A stretch of 12,719 nucleotides of DNA from Deltaproteobacteria bacterium (GTDB lineage: Bacteria > Desulfobacterota > Syntrophia > Syntrophales > Fen-1087). Below the pieces are notes generated by a model that was not told the DNA's origin, made no database searches, and saw only the letters and a list, made by a program, of their open reading frames with translations. Position 1 is the first letter of the stretch. Every line of letters starts with the position of its first letter. Position numbers and translations under genes: made by a program. The stretch spans positions 1 through 12,719 of the forward strand of contig JAPLJM010000182.1 of the NCBI GenBank assembly GCA_026388595.1, read 5' to 3'. This document shows, piece by piece, positions 1 through 7,172 of this stretch.

Positions 1-171
1 GTCCCGATCGTCCTGGGTTTCCTTGATTATAAGCGCAAAGCGGGAGGCATTGGTCCCACCTTTTATCCCACGGGCCGCCTCGAAGAGGATCTGCAGAGGA
101 TCCAGGCCTTCTATGCCACCATTACCGGCAAGCGGCACACTGAGTTCGGCAATGCCGCCCTCAAATCCTGA
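1..171 (+). CDS. Lysophospholipid acyltransferase-family protein, C-terminal fragment
   Basis: The reading frame is open from base 1 to a TGA at 169-171 and gives 56 residues; the 5' part lies outside the window. The fragment begins VPIVLGFLDYKRKAGGIGP, followed by a FYPTGRLEEDL stretch. This resembles the end of PlsC-like 1-acyl-glycerol-3-phosphate acyltransferases, where a strand leading to a substrate-side 'P-[IV]-V-x-[AG]' segment is followed by a short C-terminal helix. The catalytic HX4D motif would lie upstream and cannot be seen, so the family call rests only on this C-terminal pattern. The gene converges on trpA. No convincing intrinsic terminator follows it. Confidence 0.6.
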   Translation, partial: VPIVLGFLDYKRKAGGIGPTFYPTGRLEEDLQRIQAFYATITGKRHTEFGNAALKS

Positions 172-285
172 AGACATCGTATAAGTCCATTTGCGGCGTT
201 GCGCTGCATTATTCGTCACTGCGGCGTACGCCCAAAGTACGCCTCGGTCCTCAGAATTTGCGCGCCCTGACTCCGGAGCTTTTTT
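172..285. repeat. Structured intergenic spacer, possible dispersed repeat
   Basis: This is the gap between the convergent acyltransferase and trpA genes. It holds a perfect 7-bp stem with a 7-nt loop: GGCGTAC at 223-229 and GTACGCC at 237-243. The heptamer TGCGGCG recurs in direct orientation near 192 and 220. A GCGCGCC motif near 260 recurs near 302, inside the 3' end of trpA. There is no T-run after the stem, so it is not a standard terminator. The pattern resembles mobile intergenic repeats known from many bacterial genomes, but copy number cannot be judged from one window. Confidence 0.4.
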
Positions 286-1119
286 TTACTTCGTCGTCTG
301 TGCGCGCCTCTTAAATACGGACCTTTTCTTTAACGCACTTTTTACCGCTCCCACAAAAGATGTCACGCGCGGGATCATATCGTCCCGGCTGGTGTTCTCT
401 TCGATCAAGCTCACCACAGCGCTTCCGACAACAACCCCGTCGGCATGGGGAGCGATTTCCGCAGCCTGAGCCGGCGTGGAAATGCCGAAGCCCACCACAA
501 CCGGCAAGATGCTGATCTTCCGGATCTTTGTCAAATCCCGCCGAATATTTTCAACAATGGGCTTTGCCGTTCCCGTCACACCGGTAACAGAGATATAATA
601 CAGAAATCCTCCAGCCTTTTCCGCGATTCGCCTGGTCCGCTGATCGGGGGTGGTGGGCGCAAGCAAGGAAATGAAATCTATCCCGGCCCGATCCGTATAG
701 ATTCTAAGTTCGGCGGCTTCTTCGGGCGGCAGATCCACCACGAGAATGCCGTCCACACCGGCGGCTTTCGCCCTCCGGGCAAAGGCTTCATTCCCGTAAA
801 TGAAAACGGGATTGTAATAGCCGAAAAGGACGATGGGAATTTCAGAAGCTTTCCTGACGCTTTCGACCAGATCGAGGATCTTGGCCAGGGTGGCGCCATT
901 TTGCAGGGCCCGCCGGGAAGCCGCCTGAATGATCGGCCCATCCGCCGTGGGATCGGAAAAGGGGACCCCGATCTCCAGGATATCGACACCTGCGGCAGCC
1001 AGTGCCTTGATCAGGGCTTCTGTTGTCGGCAGGTCCGGATCACCGGCCGTGAGATAGACCACCAGGGCCTTTTCATTCTTTTGTTTTAATTCATGAAATT
1101 TCTTCTCAATCCGTCCCAT
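286..1119 (-). CDS. trpA: Tryptophan synthase alpha subunit
   Basis: TrpA cleaves indole-3-glycerol phosphate to indole and glyceraldehyde-3-phosphate and channels indole to TrpB in the cytoplasmic alpha2-beta2 complex. The protein is a TIM barrel of 277 residues starting MGRIEKKF. The catalytic pair lies in LEIGVPFSDPTADGP as Glu49 and Asp60, exactly the numbering of the enterobacterial enzyme. That match supports the ATG at 1119 over an in-frame TTG at 1125 that overlaps the trpB stop. A GGAGG lies 10 nt upstream of the ATG. Later family motifs are present: the LLAPTTP loop, the YYISVTGVTG phosphate-binding loop and GFGIST. It is the last gene of the operon. The basic C-terminal tail (KKRSVFKRRAQTTK) is longer than usual and runs into the repeat-like spacer, so it may be repeat-derived. 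Confidence 0.96.
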   Translation of the reverse strand: MGRIEKKFHELKQKNEKALVVYLTAGDPDLPTTEALIKALAAAGVDILEIGVPFSDPTADGPIIQAASRRALQNGATLAKILDLVESVRKASEIPIVLFGYYNPVFIYGNEAFARRAKAAGVDGILVVDLPPEEAAELRIYTDRAGIDFISLLAPTTPDQRTRRIAEKAGGFLYYISVTGVTGTAKPIVENIRRDLTKIRKISILPVVVGFGISTPAQAAEIAPHADGVVVGSAVVSLIEENTSRDDMIPRVTSFVGAVKSALKKRSVFKRRAQTTK

Positions 1120-1121
1120 GA

Positions 1122-2315
1122 TCAAAGCCCCTCCATTGTTTTGCTGATGGTTTCCGCATCCTTATCCCCCCGGCCGGACAGGTTTACAATGATGATCCTG
1201 TCACGGTCCAGGCGGGGCGCCGCCTGCATGGCATAGGCCACGGCATGGGCGCTTTCCATGGCCGGGATGATTCCCTCCAGGCGGGACAGGGTCATGAAGG
1301 CTTCCACGGCTTCATCGTCCCTGATGTTGACGTAGGTCGCCCGTCCCGTTTTCGCAAAGTGGCTGTGCTCCGGCCCCACGCCGGGATAGTCGAGACCGGC
1401 GGCAATGGAATAGGCATCCTGCACCTGGCCATGGGCATCCTGCAGCAGGTAGGTCTTGTTGCCGTGCAGGACGCCGACGCTTCCCGCGGAAATGCTCGCC
1501 GAATGCAGCCCTGTCCCGATCCCCTTCCCGGCTGCCTCCACGCCGATCATGGCGACCCCCGGATCGCCCCGGAAAGGATAAAAAAGCCCCATGGCGTTGC
1601 TCCCCCCGCCGACACAGGCGATCAGCAGATCGGGGAGCCTCCCCGCCGCTTTCCGGATCTGCCGTTTTGCCTCCGCCCCGATAACGCTCTGGAAGTTCCG
1701 CACCATCATGGGGTAGGGATGAGGCCCGGCCGTCGTGCCGATGATGTAGAAGGTGTCCCGGACCTGCGAGACCCACTGCCGCATGGCTTCGTTCATGGCA
1801 TCCTTCAGCGTTGCCGTCCCGGAGGAAACCGGCACGACCTCCGCACCGAGGATCTTCATCCGGAAGACATTGGGGGCCTGACGCCGGATGTCCTCCTCGC
1901 CCATGTAGATCCGGCATTCCATGCCGAACAGGGCGGCCACCGTGGCCGTTGCGACGCCGTGCTGGCCGGCGCCCGTTTCGGCGATGACCCGTTTTTTCCC
2001 CATGCGTTGCGCCAGCATGGCCTGCCCCAGGGTATTGTTGATCTTGTGAGACCCGGTATGGTTCAGGTCTTCCCGTTTCAGGTAGATCCTGGCCCCGCCC
2101 AGCTTTTCCGTGAGCCTTGCGGCATAATAGAGCGGCGTTTCGCGGCCAGCATAGAGCCTGAGATAATCTTTGAGTTCCCGCTTAAAGGCTTTGTCCTTTT
2201 GCGCCCGGCGATAAGCGGTTTCCAGCTCCAATAACGCAGGCATCAGCGTCTCAGCGGTATAACGGCCCCCGAAAATTCCAAAATGGCCGTTCCGGTCGGG
2301 CAATCGCTTTGTCAT
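1122..2315 (-). CDS. trpB: Tryptophan synthase beta subunit
   Basis: TrpB is the PLP-dependent enzyme that condenses indole with serine to give tryptophan. The protein has 397 residues, the usual length for TrpB1. The Schiff-base lysine is Lys91 in HTGSHKINN, the catalytic glutamate is Glu113 in AETGAGQHG, and the phosphate-binding loop is the GGGSNAMG motif in the C-terminal half. The start ATG at 2315 has AAGGAG upstream at 9-nt spacing. The 5' end lies inside the 3' end of trpF (65-nt overlap), and the stop is followed 2 nt later by the trpA ATG, which suggests translational coupling on both sides. The 1:1 stoichiometry needed for the alpha2-beta2 complex fits this tight trpB-trpA junction. 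Confidence 0.97.
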   Translation of the reverse strand: MTKRLPDRNGHFGIFGGRYTAETLMPALLELETAYRRAQKDKAFKRELKDYLRLYAGRETPLYYAARLTEKLGGARIYLKREDLNHTGSHKINNTLGQAMLAQRMGKKRVIAETGAGQHGVATATVAALFGMECRIYMGEEDIRRQAPNVFRMKILGAEVVPVSSGTATLKDAMNEAMRQWVSQVRDTFYIIGTTAGPHPYPMMVRNFQSVIGAEAKRQIRKAAGRLPDLLIACVGGGSNAMGLFYPFRGDPGVAMIGVEAAGKGIGTGLHSASISAGSVGVLHGNKTYLLQDAHGQVQDAYSIAAGLDYPGVGPEHSHFAKTGRATYVNIRDDEAVEAFMTLSRLEGIIPAMESAHAVAYAMQAAPRLDRDRIIIVNLSGRGDKDAETISKTMEGL

Positions 2316-2937
2316 GATTCTTGCTCCTTATGATGTCGATGATTCTTTTGATCTTTTCCGGGTCTTTTTTCCCGGGGAATTTTTCAACGCCGCTATTCAG
2401 ATCCACGGCATCCGGTCCGACGATCCTGATGGCTTCCTCAATATTGCCGTCATGGAGGCCGCCCGCCAGAATGAGGGGATAAATGGCCTTGATCCTGCCG
2501 GCCAGATCCCAGTTGGCCGTCTTGCCCGTCCCTCCATAGCGTCCAGGCTCACGATGGTCCATCAGGATCGCTTTGACCGGATACTGCGCCAATGCCCCGA
2601 GGTCGCTATCCGCCTGAAAAGCGATGGCCTTGATGAGACGCTCCGCGGGAAATCGGCGGCAATAATCCGGCGGCTCATCGCCGTGGAGCTGGATCAGGTC
2701 AAGGCCGCAAAAAACAGTGATTTCGGCTACCTCTGAGACATCCTGATTCACGAAAACACCAACGCGGACAACACCCTCCGGAAGGTCCTGAATGATGGCC
2801 CGGGCCGCGTCCGGCGTCACGTGGCGGGGGCTGGCCGGATAAAAGATAAACCCCAGGGCGTCGGCCCCGCACTCAGCCGCCCACAGGGCGTCTTCCCCGT
2901 TGGTGATTCCGCAGATCTTGATTTGAGGACTTGGCAT
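2251..2937 (-). CDS. trpF: Phosphoribosylanthranilate isomerase
   Basis: TrpF performs the Amadori rearrangement of phosphoribosylanthranilate to CdRP. The preferred start is the ATG at 2937 (MPSPQIKICGIT), which places the catalytic cysteine at Cys9 and the general acid at Asp127 (LMDHREPGRYGGTGKT). The QLHGDE motif is at 83-88 and LILAGGL follows near 155. The frame stays open upstream to 3084, but those 49 residues do not resemble the family, and the Shine-Dalgarno before 2937 is weak, so the start is less certain than the family. The protein is 228 residues, with about 24 beyond the expected last helix (RIIDIIR). This tail is read from trpB's first codons in another frame. A 162-nt gap separates it from trpC. 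Confidence 0.93.
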   Translation of the reverse strand: MPSPQIKICGITNGEDALWAAECGADALGFIFYPASPRHVTPDAARAIIQDLPEGVVRVGVFVNQDVSEVAEITVFCGLDLIQLHGDEPPDYCRRFPAERLIKAIAFQADSDLGALAQYPVKAILMDHREPGRYGGTGKTANWDLAGRIKAIYPLILAGGLHDGNIEEAIRIVGPDAVDLNSGVEKFPGKKDPEKIKRIIDIIRSKNHDKAIARPERPFWNFRGPLYR

Positions 2938-3099
2938 AACCGGTGAAAAATGGTTCGCAAGCGGCGAATCAAATGTTTTTCGCCTTTCCAGCATTGGAGT
3001 TAACGGCCTGTATTTAATCATAATATGGTAACAACATCTCTGAAGCGAAAAAGATTTTTGAGTGGCGGCGAAGCCATTTTTCAAAGATCTCGGTTTGCG
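2938..3099 (-). repeat. trpC-trpF spacer with imperfect inverted repeat
   Basis: This is the only sizeable gap inside the trp operon. Read on the minus strand, GAAAAATGGCTTCGC (3082-3068) is complementary to GCGAACCATTTTTC (2956-2943) apart from one extra base, giving arms of about 14 bp around roughly 110 nt. A smaller 6-bp stem (GGCGAA/TTCGCC) lies near 2961-2983, and TTCGCCGC occurs twice. The middle is AT-rich and contains TATTAT (3025-3020), a good -10 hexamer, but no matching -35 is seen. It could be a small inserted palindromic element or an internal control region. A spurious open frame crosses it. Confidence 0.45.
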
Positions 3100-3879
3100 T
3101 CATTTTCCCAAGAGCTCCCGGAGTTGTTTTCCCCTGTCTGAGGCCTTCATCAGGGTTTCACCGATAAGGAAGGCATGTATACCTGCCGCCATTAACGTCT
3201 CGATATCCGACCGCGTCCGGATACCGCTTTCACTGACCACAATCCGGTCTTCCGGAATATGGCAAATCAGATCACGGCTGGTCTGAAGATCGGTGACAAA
3301 GGTCTGCAAATTCCGGTTGTTGATGCCGATAATCCCGGCACCGGCCGCCAGCGCCTTGCCCAGATCCTCACGGTCATGGACCTCCACGAGCGCGGAAAGC
3401 CCCAGGTCCTTCGCCAATTGCAGATATTCCGCGAGTTGCTCCTGCCTGAGGATGCCGGCAATGAGCAGGATGGCGTCTGCACCGATGAGCCGCGTTTCGT
3501 AAATCTGGCAGGGGTCGATGATAAAATCTTTCCTCAGGAGCGGCAGCGAGACTTTTTCCCTGATATCCTGAAGATACCCTTTCTCCCCGGCAAAGAATTC
3601 TTGATCTGTCAGGACGGAGATGGCGGTGGCCCCGTTTTCCTCATAGACGGAGGCAATCTGCAGGGGGTCAAAATCGGAGATCAGCACCCCTTTAGAGGGG
3701 GAACGCCTCTTGACCTCGGCAATGATCCGGCAATCCCGGCCGTCCATGGCTGCCCGGAAATTGCGCGGCAGCGGCAGGTCCGCCGTCATGCTTCTCCATT
3801 CAGAAAGGGGCTTTTGCCCTTTCAAATTCGACACTTCCGCCTCTTTGGCGGCGAGAATCCGTTCCAAGATAGTCATCAT
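3100..3879 (-). CDS. trpC: Indole-3-glycerol phosphate synthase
   Basis: This enzyme closes the ring of CdRP to indole-3-glycerol phosphate with loss of CO2 and water. It is a single-function TIM barrel of 259 residues, not fused to TrpF as in enterobacteria. Known catalytic residues map as Glu55 and Lys57 (AEVKRRSPSKG), Lys117 (LLRKDFIIDP), Glu166 (ALVEVHD), Asn187 (GINNRNL), and Glu217-Ser218 (VVSESGI). Their spacing matches the archaeal reference enzyme with a constant offset after the first pair. The start codon overlaps the trpD stop by one base (TGATG), typical of translational coupling. A second ATG follows immediately and would shorten the protein by one residue. Confidence 0.97.
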   Translation of the reverse strand: MMTILERILAAKEAEVSNLKGQKPLSEWRSMTADLPLPRNFRAAMDGRDCRIIAEVKRRSPSKGVLISDFDPLQIASVYEENGATAISVLTDQEFFAGEKGYLQDIREKVSLPLLRKDFIIDPCQIYETRLIGADAILLIAGILRQEQLAEYLQLAKDLGLSALVEVHDREDLGKALAAGAGIIGINNRNLQTFVTDLQTSRDLICHIPEDRIVVSESGIRTRSDIETLMAAGIHAFLIGETLMKASDRGKQLRELLGK

Positions 3880-4889
3880 CAGCTGTTGCTCAGTTCAATC
3901 AACGCCTGGAGTTTCTTCCTGGCCGCGCCGCTGTCAATGGCCTCCGCCGCAGTCCGGATACCCTCCTGGATATTGCCCGCCTTTTCTCCGGCCACAATGG
4001 CAAGGGCGGCATTGAGCAGGACGATCTGGCGGCAGGCCCCTTTCTTTCCGGTCAGGACGTCCGTCGTGATCCGGGCGTTGACCGTCGCATCGCCGCCCAG
4101 GAGCGCGTCGGCGGGATAGCTCTCACCCCAATAATCTGCCGGGTCGATATTATAGGTGCTGATCAGTCCGTCCTTCAGTTCCGATACCCGCGTCTCGCCC
4201 GTGATGGTGGCTTCATCGAGGCCATCAGAGCCATGCACGACAAAGGCCCGCTTCGTCCCCAGATTTTTCAGCACGCCGGCAAACATTTCCGTCAGCCGGG
4301 GATCGTACACGCCGATGAGCTGGCAGGTCGCGCCCGCCGGGTTCGTCAGCGGCCCCAGCATGTTGAAGATGGTGCGGATGCCGATCTCCCGCCGGGGACC
4401 GATGGCATATTTCATCGCACCGTGCAGCCGGGGGGCAAAAAGAAAACCGATTCCGAGCTGCTGCACGCACTCCTCGACAACCTCCGGCGCCGCACTGATA
4501 TTGACCCCCAGGGCTTCCAGAACGTCCGCGCTGCCGCAGCCGCTGGAGACGGCGCGGTTTCCATGTTTCGCTACGGTCAGGCCGGCCGCCGCCACGACAA
4601 AGGCTGCCGTGGTGGAGATGTTGAAGGTGTTGCTGCCGTCCCCGCCGGTCCCGCAGGTGTCCACGATGACCGTTGAACGGGCGTCGATCCGGGTGGCCTT
4701 CTGCCGCATGACCCGGGCCGCCCCGGTAACCTCGGCAACCGTTTCCCCCTTGATCCTGAGTGCCGTGATGAATGCAGCGATCTGGGCAGGGGTGGCCTGG
4801 CCCTCCATCACCTCGTCCATGACATCCGTCATCCCGGATTCATTTAAATCTTCCATATTGACTACTTTGGCTATAGCTTCTTTGATCAT
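3879..4889 (-). CDS. trpD: Anthranilate phosphoribosyltransferase
   Basis: TrpD transfers phosphoribose from PRPP to anthranilate. The protein has 336 residues, normal for the stand-alone enzyme and not fused to the TrpG amidotransferase. The N-terminal helical domain is followed by the PRPP/Mg signature DTCGTGGDGSNTFNIST, with GTGGDG at 80-85, and then KHGNRAVSS at 108-116. The later DEATITGETRVSEL stretch is also characteristic of the family. The start ATG is preceded by an AAAGGGGAG ribosome site and lies 13 nt after the trpG stop. The 3' end overlaps trpC by one base. Confidence 0.97.
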   Translation of the reverse strand: MIKEAIAKVVNMEDLNESGMTDVMDEVMEGQATPAQIAAFITALRIKGETVAEVTGAARVMRQKATRIDARSTVIVDTCGTGGDGSNTFNISTTAAFVVAAAGLTVAKHGNRAVSSGCGSADVLEALGVNISAAPEVVEECVQQLGIGFLFAPRLHGAMKYAIGPRREIGIRTIFNMLGPLTNPAGATCQLIGVYDPRLTEMFAGVLKNLGTKRAFVVHGSDGLDEATITGETRVSELKDGLISTYNIDPADYWGESYPADALLGGDATVNARITTDVLTGKKGACRQIVLLNAALAIVAGEKAGNIQEGIRTAAEAIDSGAARKKLQALIELSNS

Positions 4890-4902
4890 TTCATTCTCCC
4901 CT

Positions 4903-5511
4903 TTATTGTAAAAAGCGCCCTGCCTCCCCCTTTAGCAAAGGGGGAGGCAGCATATTCAAGAAATTCCGGATGATCCGCTTTCCCTGGGGGGTCAGAATCG
5001 ATTCAGGATGAAACTGAATCCCCTCCACCGGATAGGTCTCGTGCCGGATGCCCATGACCTCCCCTTCTTCCGTTTCTGCGGTGATTTTCAGACAGGGAGG
5101 CAGGGAGTCCCGGTCCACGATCAGGGAATGATAACGTCCTGCTGTTAGCGGGCTGGGCAGTCCCCGAAAGATCGTCTGCCCGTCATTGAGGATGGGAGAC
5201 GTTTTGCCGTGCATAATCCGGTCGGCCCGGACCACCGCTGCGCCGAAGGCGTAACCGATGGCCTGATGCCCCAGACAGACGCCCATAATGGGAACGGTCT
5301 GGTAGAAATGCCGAATGACATCGACGGTGACGCCCGCCTCCTTTGGCGAACAGGGACCGGGCGACAGAAAGATGGCTTCCGGCGCCAGATCCTCAATCTC
5401 CGCGACGCTGATCTCATCATTGCGCCGGACCAACACCTCGGCGCCCAGTTGCTGGAGATACTGGACCAGATTGTAGGTAAAAGAGTCATAGTTATCGATC
5501 ATCAAAATCAT
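4903..5511 (-). CDS. trpG: Anthranilate synthase component II (glutamine amidotransferase)
   Basis: TrpG hydrolyses glutamine and delivers ammonia to TrpE. It is a class I glutamine amidotransferase of 202 residues. It starts MILMIDNYDSFTYN, with the oxyanion/PGP region LSPGPCSP at 49-56, the nucleophile Cys79 in GVCLGHQAIG, and His168 and Glu170 in FHPESI completing the triad. A GGAGG lies 7 nt before the ATG, and trpE ends 23 nt upstream. In some bacteria TrpG also serves p-aminobenzoate synthesis; no pabB is nearby. The last residues (LPPPLLKGEAG) are encoded by a perfect 14-bp palindrome, so the C-terminus appears to have been rewritten by a repeat element. This lies beyond the catalytic domain and is unlikely to harm activity. 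Confidence 0.96.
   Translation of the reverse strand: MILMIDNYDSFTYNLVQYLQQLGAEVLVRRNDEISVAEIEDLAPEAIFLSPGPCSPKEAGVTVDVIRHFYQTVPIMGVCLGHQAIGYAFGAAVVRADRIMHGKTSPILNDGQTIFRGLPSPLTAGRYHSLIVDRDSLPPCLKITAETEEGEVMGIRHETYPVEGIQFHPESILTPQGKRIIRNFLNMLPPPLLKGEAGRFLQ
4920..4950. repeat. Perfect 14-bp palindrome at the trpG 3' end
   Basis: CTGCCTCCCCCTTT (4920-4933), a 3-nt loop AGC, and AAAGGGGGAGGCAG (4937-4950) form a perfect hairpin. It codes for residues 188-197 of TrpG and lies just before its stop. No T-run follows on the minus strand, so it is not a terminator. CCCCCTTT-N-AAAGGGGG palindromes of this kind look like dispersed repeats known in anaerobic bacterial genomes, but this window alone cannot show copy number. 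In the polycistronic mRNA the hairpin would separate trpG from trpD and could affect stability or coupling. Confidence 0.7.
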
Positions 5512-5534
5512 TTAAAAACCTCCGTTTTCATCTC

Positions 5535-7031
5535 TCAACTTTTTTCAAGTTCGTTAAATCCCGATGCCGCCAGACGGACGGCCTGCATCATGCCGGCGGC
5601 CTTGCTTACCGTTTCCTGATATTCCGCCTCGGGATCGGAATCGGCCACAATGCCCGCCCCGACCTGGACAAAAACCTGCCCGTCTTTGATCATCATCGTC
5701 CGAATGGTGATGCAGAAATCCATGTTCCCGCTGAAGCTGAAATAACCCACGGCGCCCCCGTAAGGTCCCCGCCTGGAAGGCTCCAGTTCGTCAATGATTT
5801 CCATCGCCCGGACCTTTGGCGCGCCGGTCAGGGTGCCCGCCGGGAAGGTCGCCTTGAGAACGTCGAAGCAATCCATTTCCGGCGCCAGTTGCGCCTGGAT
5901 ATGGGAAACCAGGTGCATGACATGGGAATAGCGTTCCACCGCCATCAGTTGGTTCACCTGGACACTGCCGGTCCGGGCAATCCGGCCCAGATCATTCCGA
6001 CCCAGATCCACCAGCATGATATGCTCCGCCCGCTCTTTGGGGTCGTTCAGCAGCTCGTCGGCAAGCATTCGGTCTTCCTGCTCATTTTTGCCCCGGCGTT
6101 TCGTCCCGGCAATCGGTTTCAATTCCACAATCCCCTCTTCCAGACGAACCATCACCTCCGGGGAAGAGCCGATCAGCGCCATCTCTCCCAGTTTCAGAAA
6201 AAACAGGTAGGGGGAGGGATTCACATAACGGAGCGCCCGGTAAAGGTTGACGGGATCCATGCCGCTTTTCCTTTGAAACCGCTGGGATAAGACGACCTGG
6301 ATGATATCGCCGGCCATGATGTATTCCTTCGCCTGCCGGACCATGCCCTTGTAGGCCATGGGCGTCATGTTGGCCTGAAGCGCAGCCCCGTCCTCCCCTT
6401 CCGCCGGTGAAGGTGACAGCGGGAGGGGGGCTTGCAGCGTCTCGATCAGCCCGTCAATCTTTCGGACCGCCTCGTGATAGACGGCTTCAAGGTCAGCGTT
6501 CGCTTCCGTCATGGCGCAGGCAACGACCTTGAGGGTGTGGCGGACGTTATCGAAAATGATCATCGTATCGGTGATCAGAAAAACAGCTTCCCCGGCCTTC
6601 AGATCATCTTCTCTGACCGTCGGCAGATGTTCGAAGAAACGGACCATGTCATAGCCCAGAAATCCTACGGCGCCCCCGTAAAACCGGGGAAGTCCCGCCA
6701 CGGGGACGGGGCGGTACCGGCGAAGCAGACTTTGCAGGAGCGCCAGGGGCCGGCCTTCATGCCTTTGGCGCTGCACTGTCCCGTTGTTCCCGATCAGGAC
6801 TTCATCCCCGCTCACCTGAAAGATGACCTGCGGATCGGCGCCGACAAAGCTGTAGCGGGCCCATTTTTCACCCCCCTCTATGCTTTCCAGGAGAAAGACA
6901 TGGGGTCTTGCCCGCAGTTTCATCAGGGCCGTCACCGGGGTCTCCATATCGGCCAGGATCTCCCGGTAGAGAGGAATCAAGTTTCCTTCTCTGCTGAGTT
7001 TTTTGAATGTTTCAAAATCAGGATAATACAT
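5535..7031 (-). CDS. trpE: Anthranilate synthase component I
   Basis: TrpE makes anthranilate from chorismate with ammonia from TrpG; it is the committed, feedback-controlled step. The protein has 498 residues. The tryptophan-binding LLES motif is at 47-50, so allosteric inhibition is expected. The chorismate-binding domain fills the C-terminal half: IAGTKRRG (307-314), the HIMLVDLGRNDLGR segment, His377 in HLVSH, GTLTGAPKVRAMEIIDELE near 399-417, GPYGGAVGY, and VQVGAGIVADSDPE. The start ATG follows AAAGGAA by 10 nt. A Pro/Ser-rich linker at about 201-217 (PLPLSPSPAEGEDG) is coded by a nested palindrome and looks like an in-frame repeat insertion between the two domains. Expression is controlled by the attenuator immediately upstream. 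Confidence 0.97.
   Translation of the reverse strand: MYYPDFETFKKLSREGNLIPLYREILADMETPVTALMKLRARPHVFLLESIEGGEKWARYSFVGADPQVIFQVSGDEVLIGNNGTVQRQRHEGRPLALLQSLLRRYRPVPVAGLPRFYGGAVGFLGYDMVRFFEHLPTVREDDLKAGEAVFLITDTMIIFDNVRHTLKVVACAMTEANADLEAVYHEAVRKIDGLIETLQAPLPLSPSPAEGEDGAALQANMTPMAYKGMVRQAKEYIMAGDIIQVVLSQRFQRKSGMDPVNLYRALRYVNPSPYLFFLKLGEMALIGSSPEVMVRLEEGIVELKPIAGTKRRGKNEQEDRMLADELLNDPKERAEHIMLVDLGRNDLGRIARTGSVQVNQLMAVERYSHVMHLVSHIQAQLAPEMDCFDVLKATFPAGTLTGAPKVRAMEIIDELEPSRRGPYGGAVGYFSFSGNMDFCITIRTMMIKDGQVFVQVGAGIVADSDPEAEYQETVSKAAGMMQAVRLAASGFNELEKS
6392..6426. repeat. Nested palindrome in the trpE linker
   Basis: The outer arms CCTCCC (6392-6397) and GGGAGG (6421-6426) enclose inner arms CTTC (6398-6401) and GAAG (6409-6412). 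The segment codes for the Pro/Ser/Glu-rich residues 203-214 of TrpE, at the boundary between the N-terminal regulatory part and the chorismate-binding domain. It has the look of a palindromic element inserted in frame where a flexible linker tolerates it. Without homologue alignment, a native linker of biased composition remains possible. Confidence 0.5.
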
Positions 7032-7059
7032 GTGTCATGCGTTCCTTTCGCAGGGCAAT

Positions 7060-7090
7060 AAAAAAAGGCCGTGAATGATCACGGCCTTTT
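7060..7090 (-). terminator. trp leader terminator 2 (promoter-distal)
   Basis: Read on the minus strand, AAAAGGCCGTG (7090-7080) pairs with CACGGCCTTTT (7073-7063). This makes an 11-bp stem with a 6-nt loop, ending in seven consecutive U residues (7066-7060). It is a strong intrinsic terminator placed 29 nt before the trpE start. Its 5' arm can alternatively pair with the 3' arm plus U-run of terminator 1. Confidence 0.9.
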
Positions 7091-7113
7091 GCACGATATG
7101 GACAGTTAAAAAC

Positions 7114-7150
7114 AAAAAAGCCGTGGAAACCTCGAGAGATTTGCCACGGC
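7114..7150 (-). terminator. trp leader terminator 1 (promoter-proximal)
   Basis: Read on the minus strand, GCCGTGG (7150-7144) pairs with CCACGGC (7126-7120). With a bulged C the stem extends inward by AAATC/GGUUU. Six U residues follow directly (7119-7114). The 5' arm contains GTGGC, which can instead pair with GCCAC at the end of the leader peptide reading frame, so this hairpin behaves as the classical attenuator terminator. Confidence 0.88.
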
Positions 7151-7172
7151 CCGGTTTTCTATTTATCAATTC

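Noticed and set aside
268..287. Possible terminator at CTCCGGAG followed by eight T on the + strand
   Set aside because: CTCCGGAG is a self-complementary octamer with no loop, so only a 2-bp stem could form; this is not a credible intrinsic terminator.
1120..1125. TTG start for trpA overlapping the trpB stop
   Set aside because: The ATG at 1119 gives the reference catalytic numbering Glu49/Asp60 and has an acceptable ribosome site.
1245..2234. Long + strand open frame opposite trpB, with similar ones opposite trpA, trpC, trpD, trpE and the PEP carboxykinase
   Set aside because: These are antisense shadows in GC-rich coding DNA, with no family resemblance and no ribosome site worth noting.
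2938..3084. N-terminal extension of TrpF to an upstream ATG at 3084
   Set aside because: The extra 49 residues cross a palindromic spacer and do not resemble TrpF, whose conserved KICGIT strand normally lies within the first ten residues.
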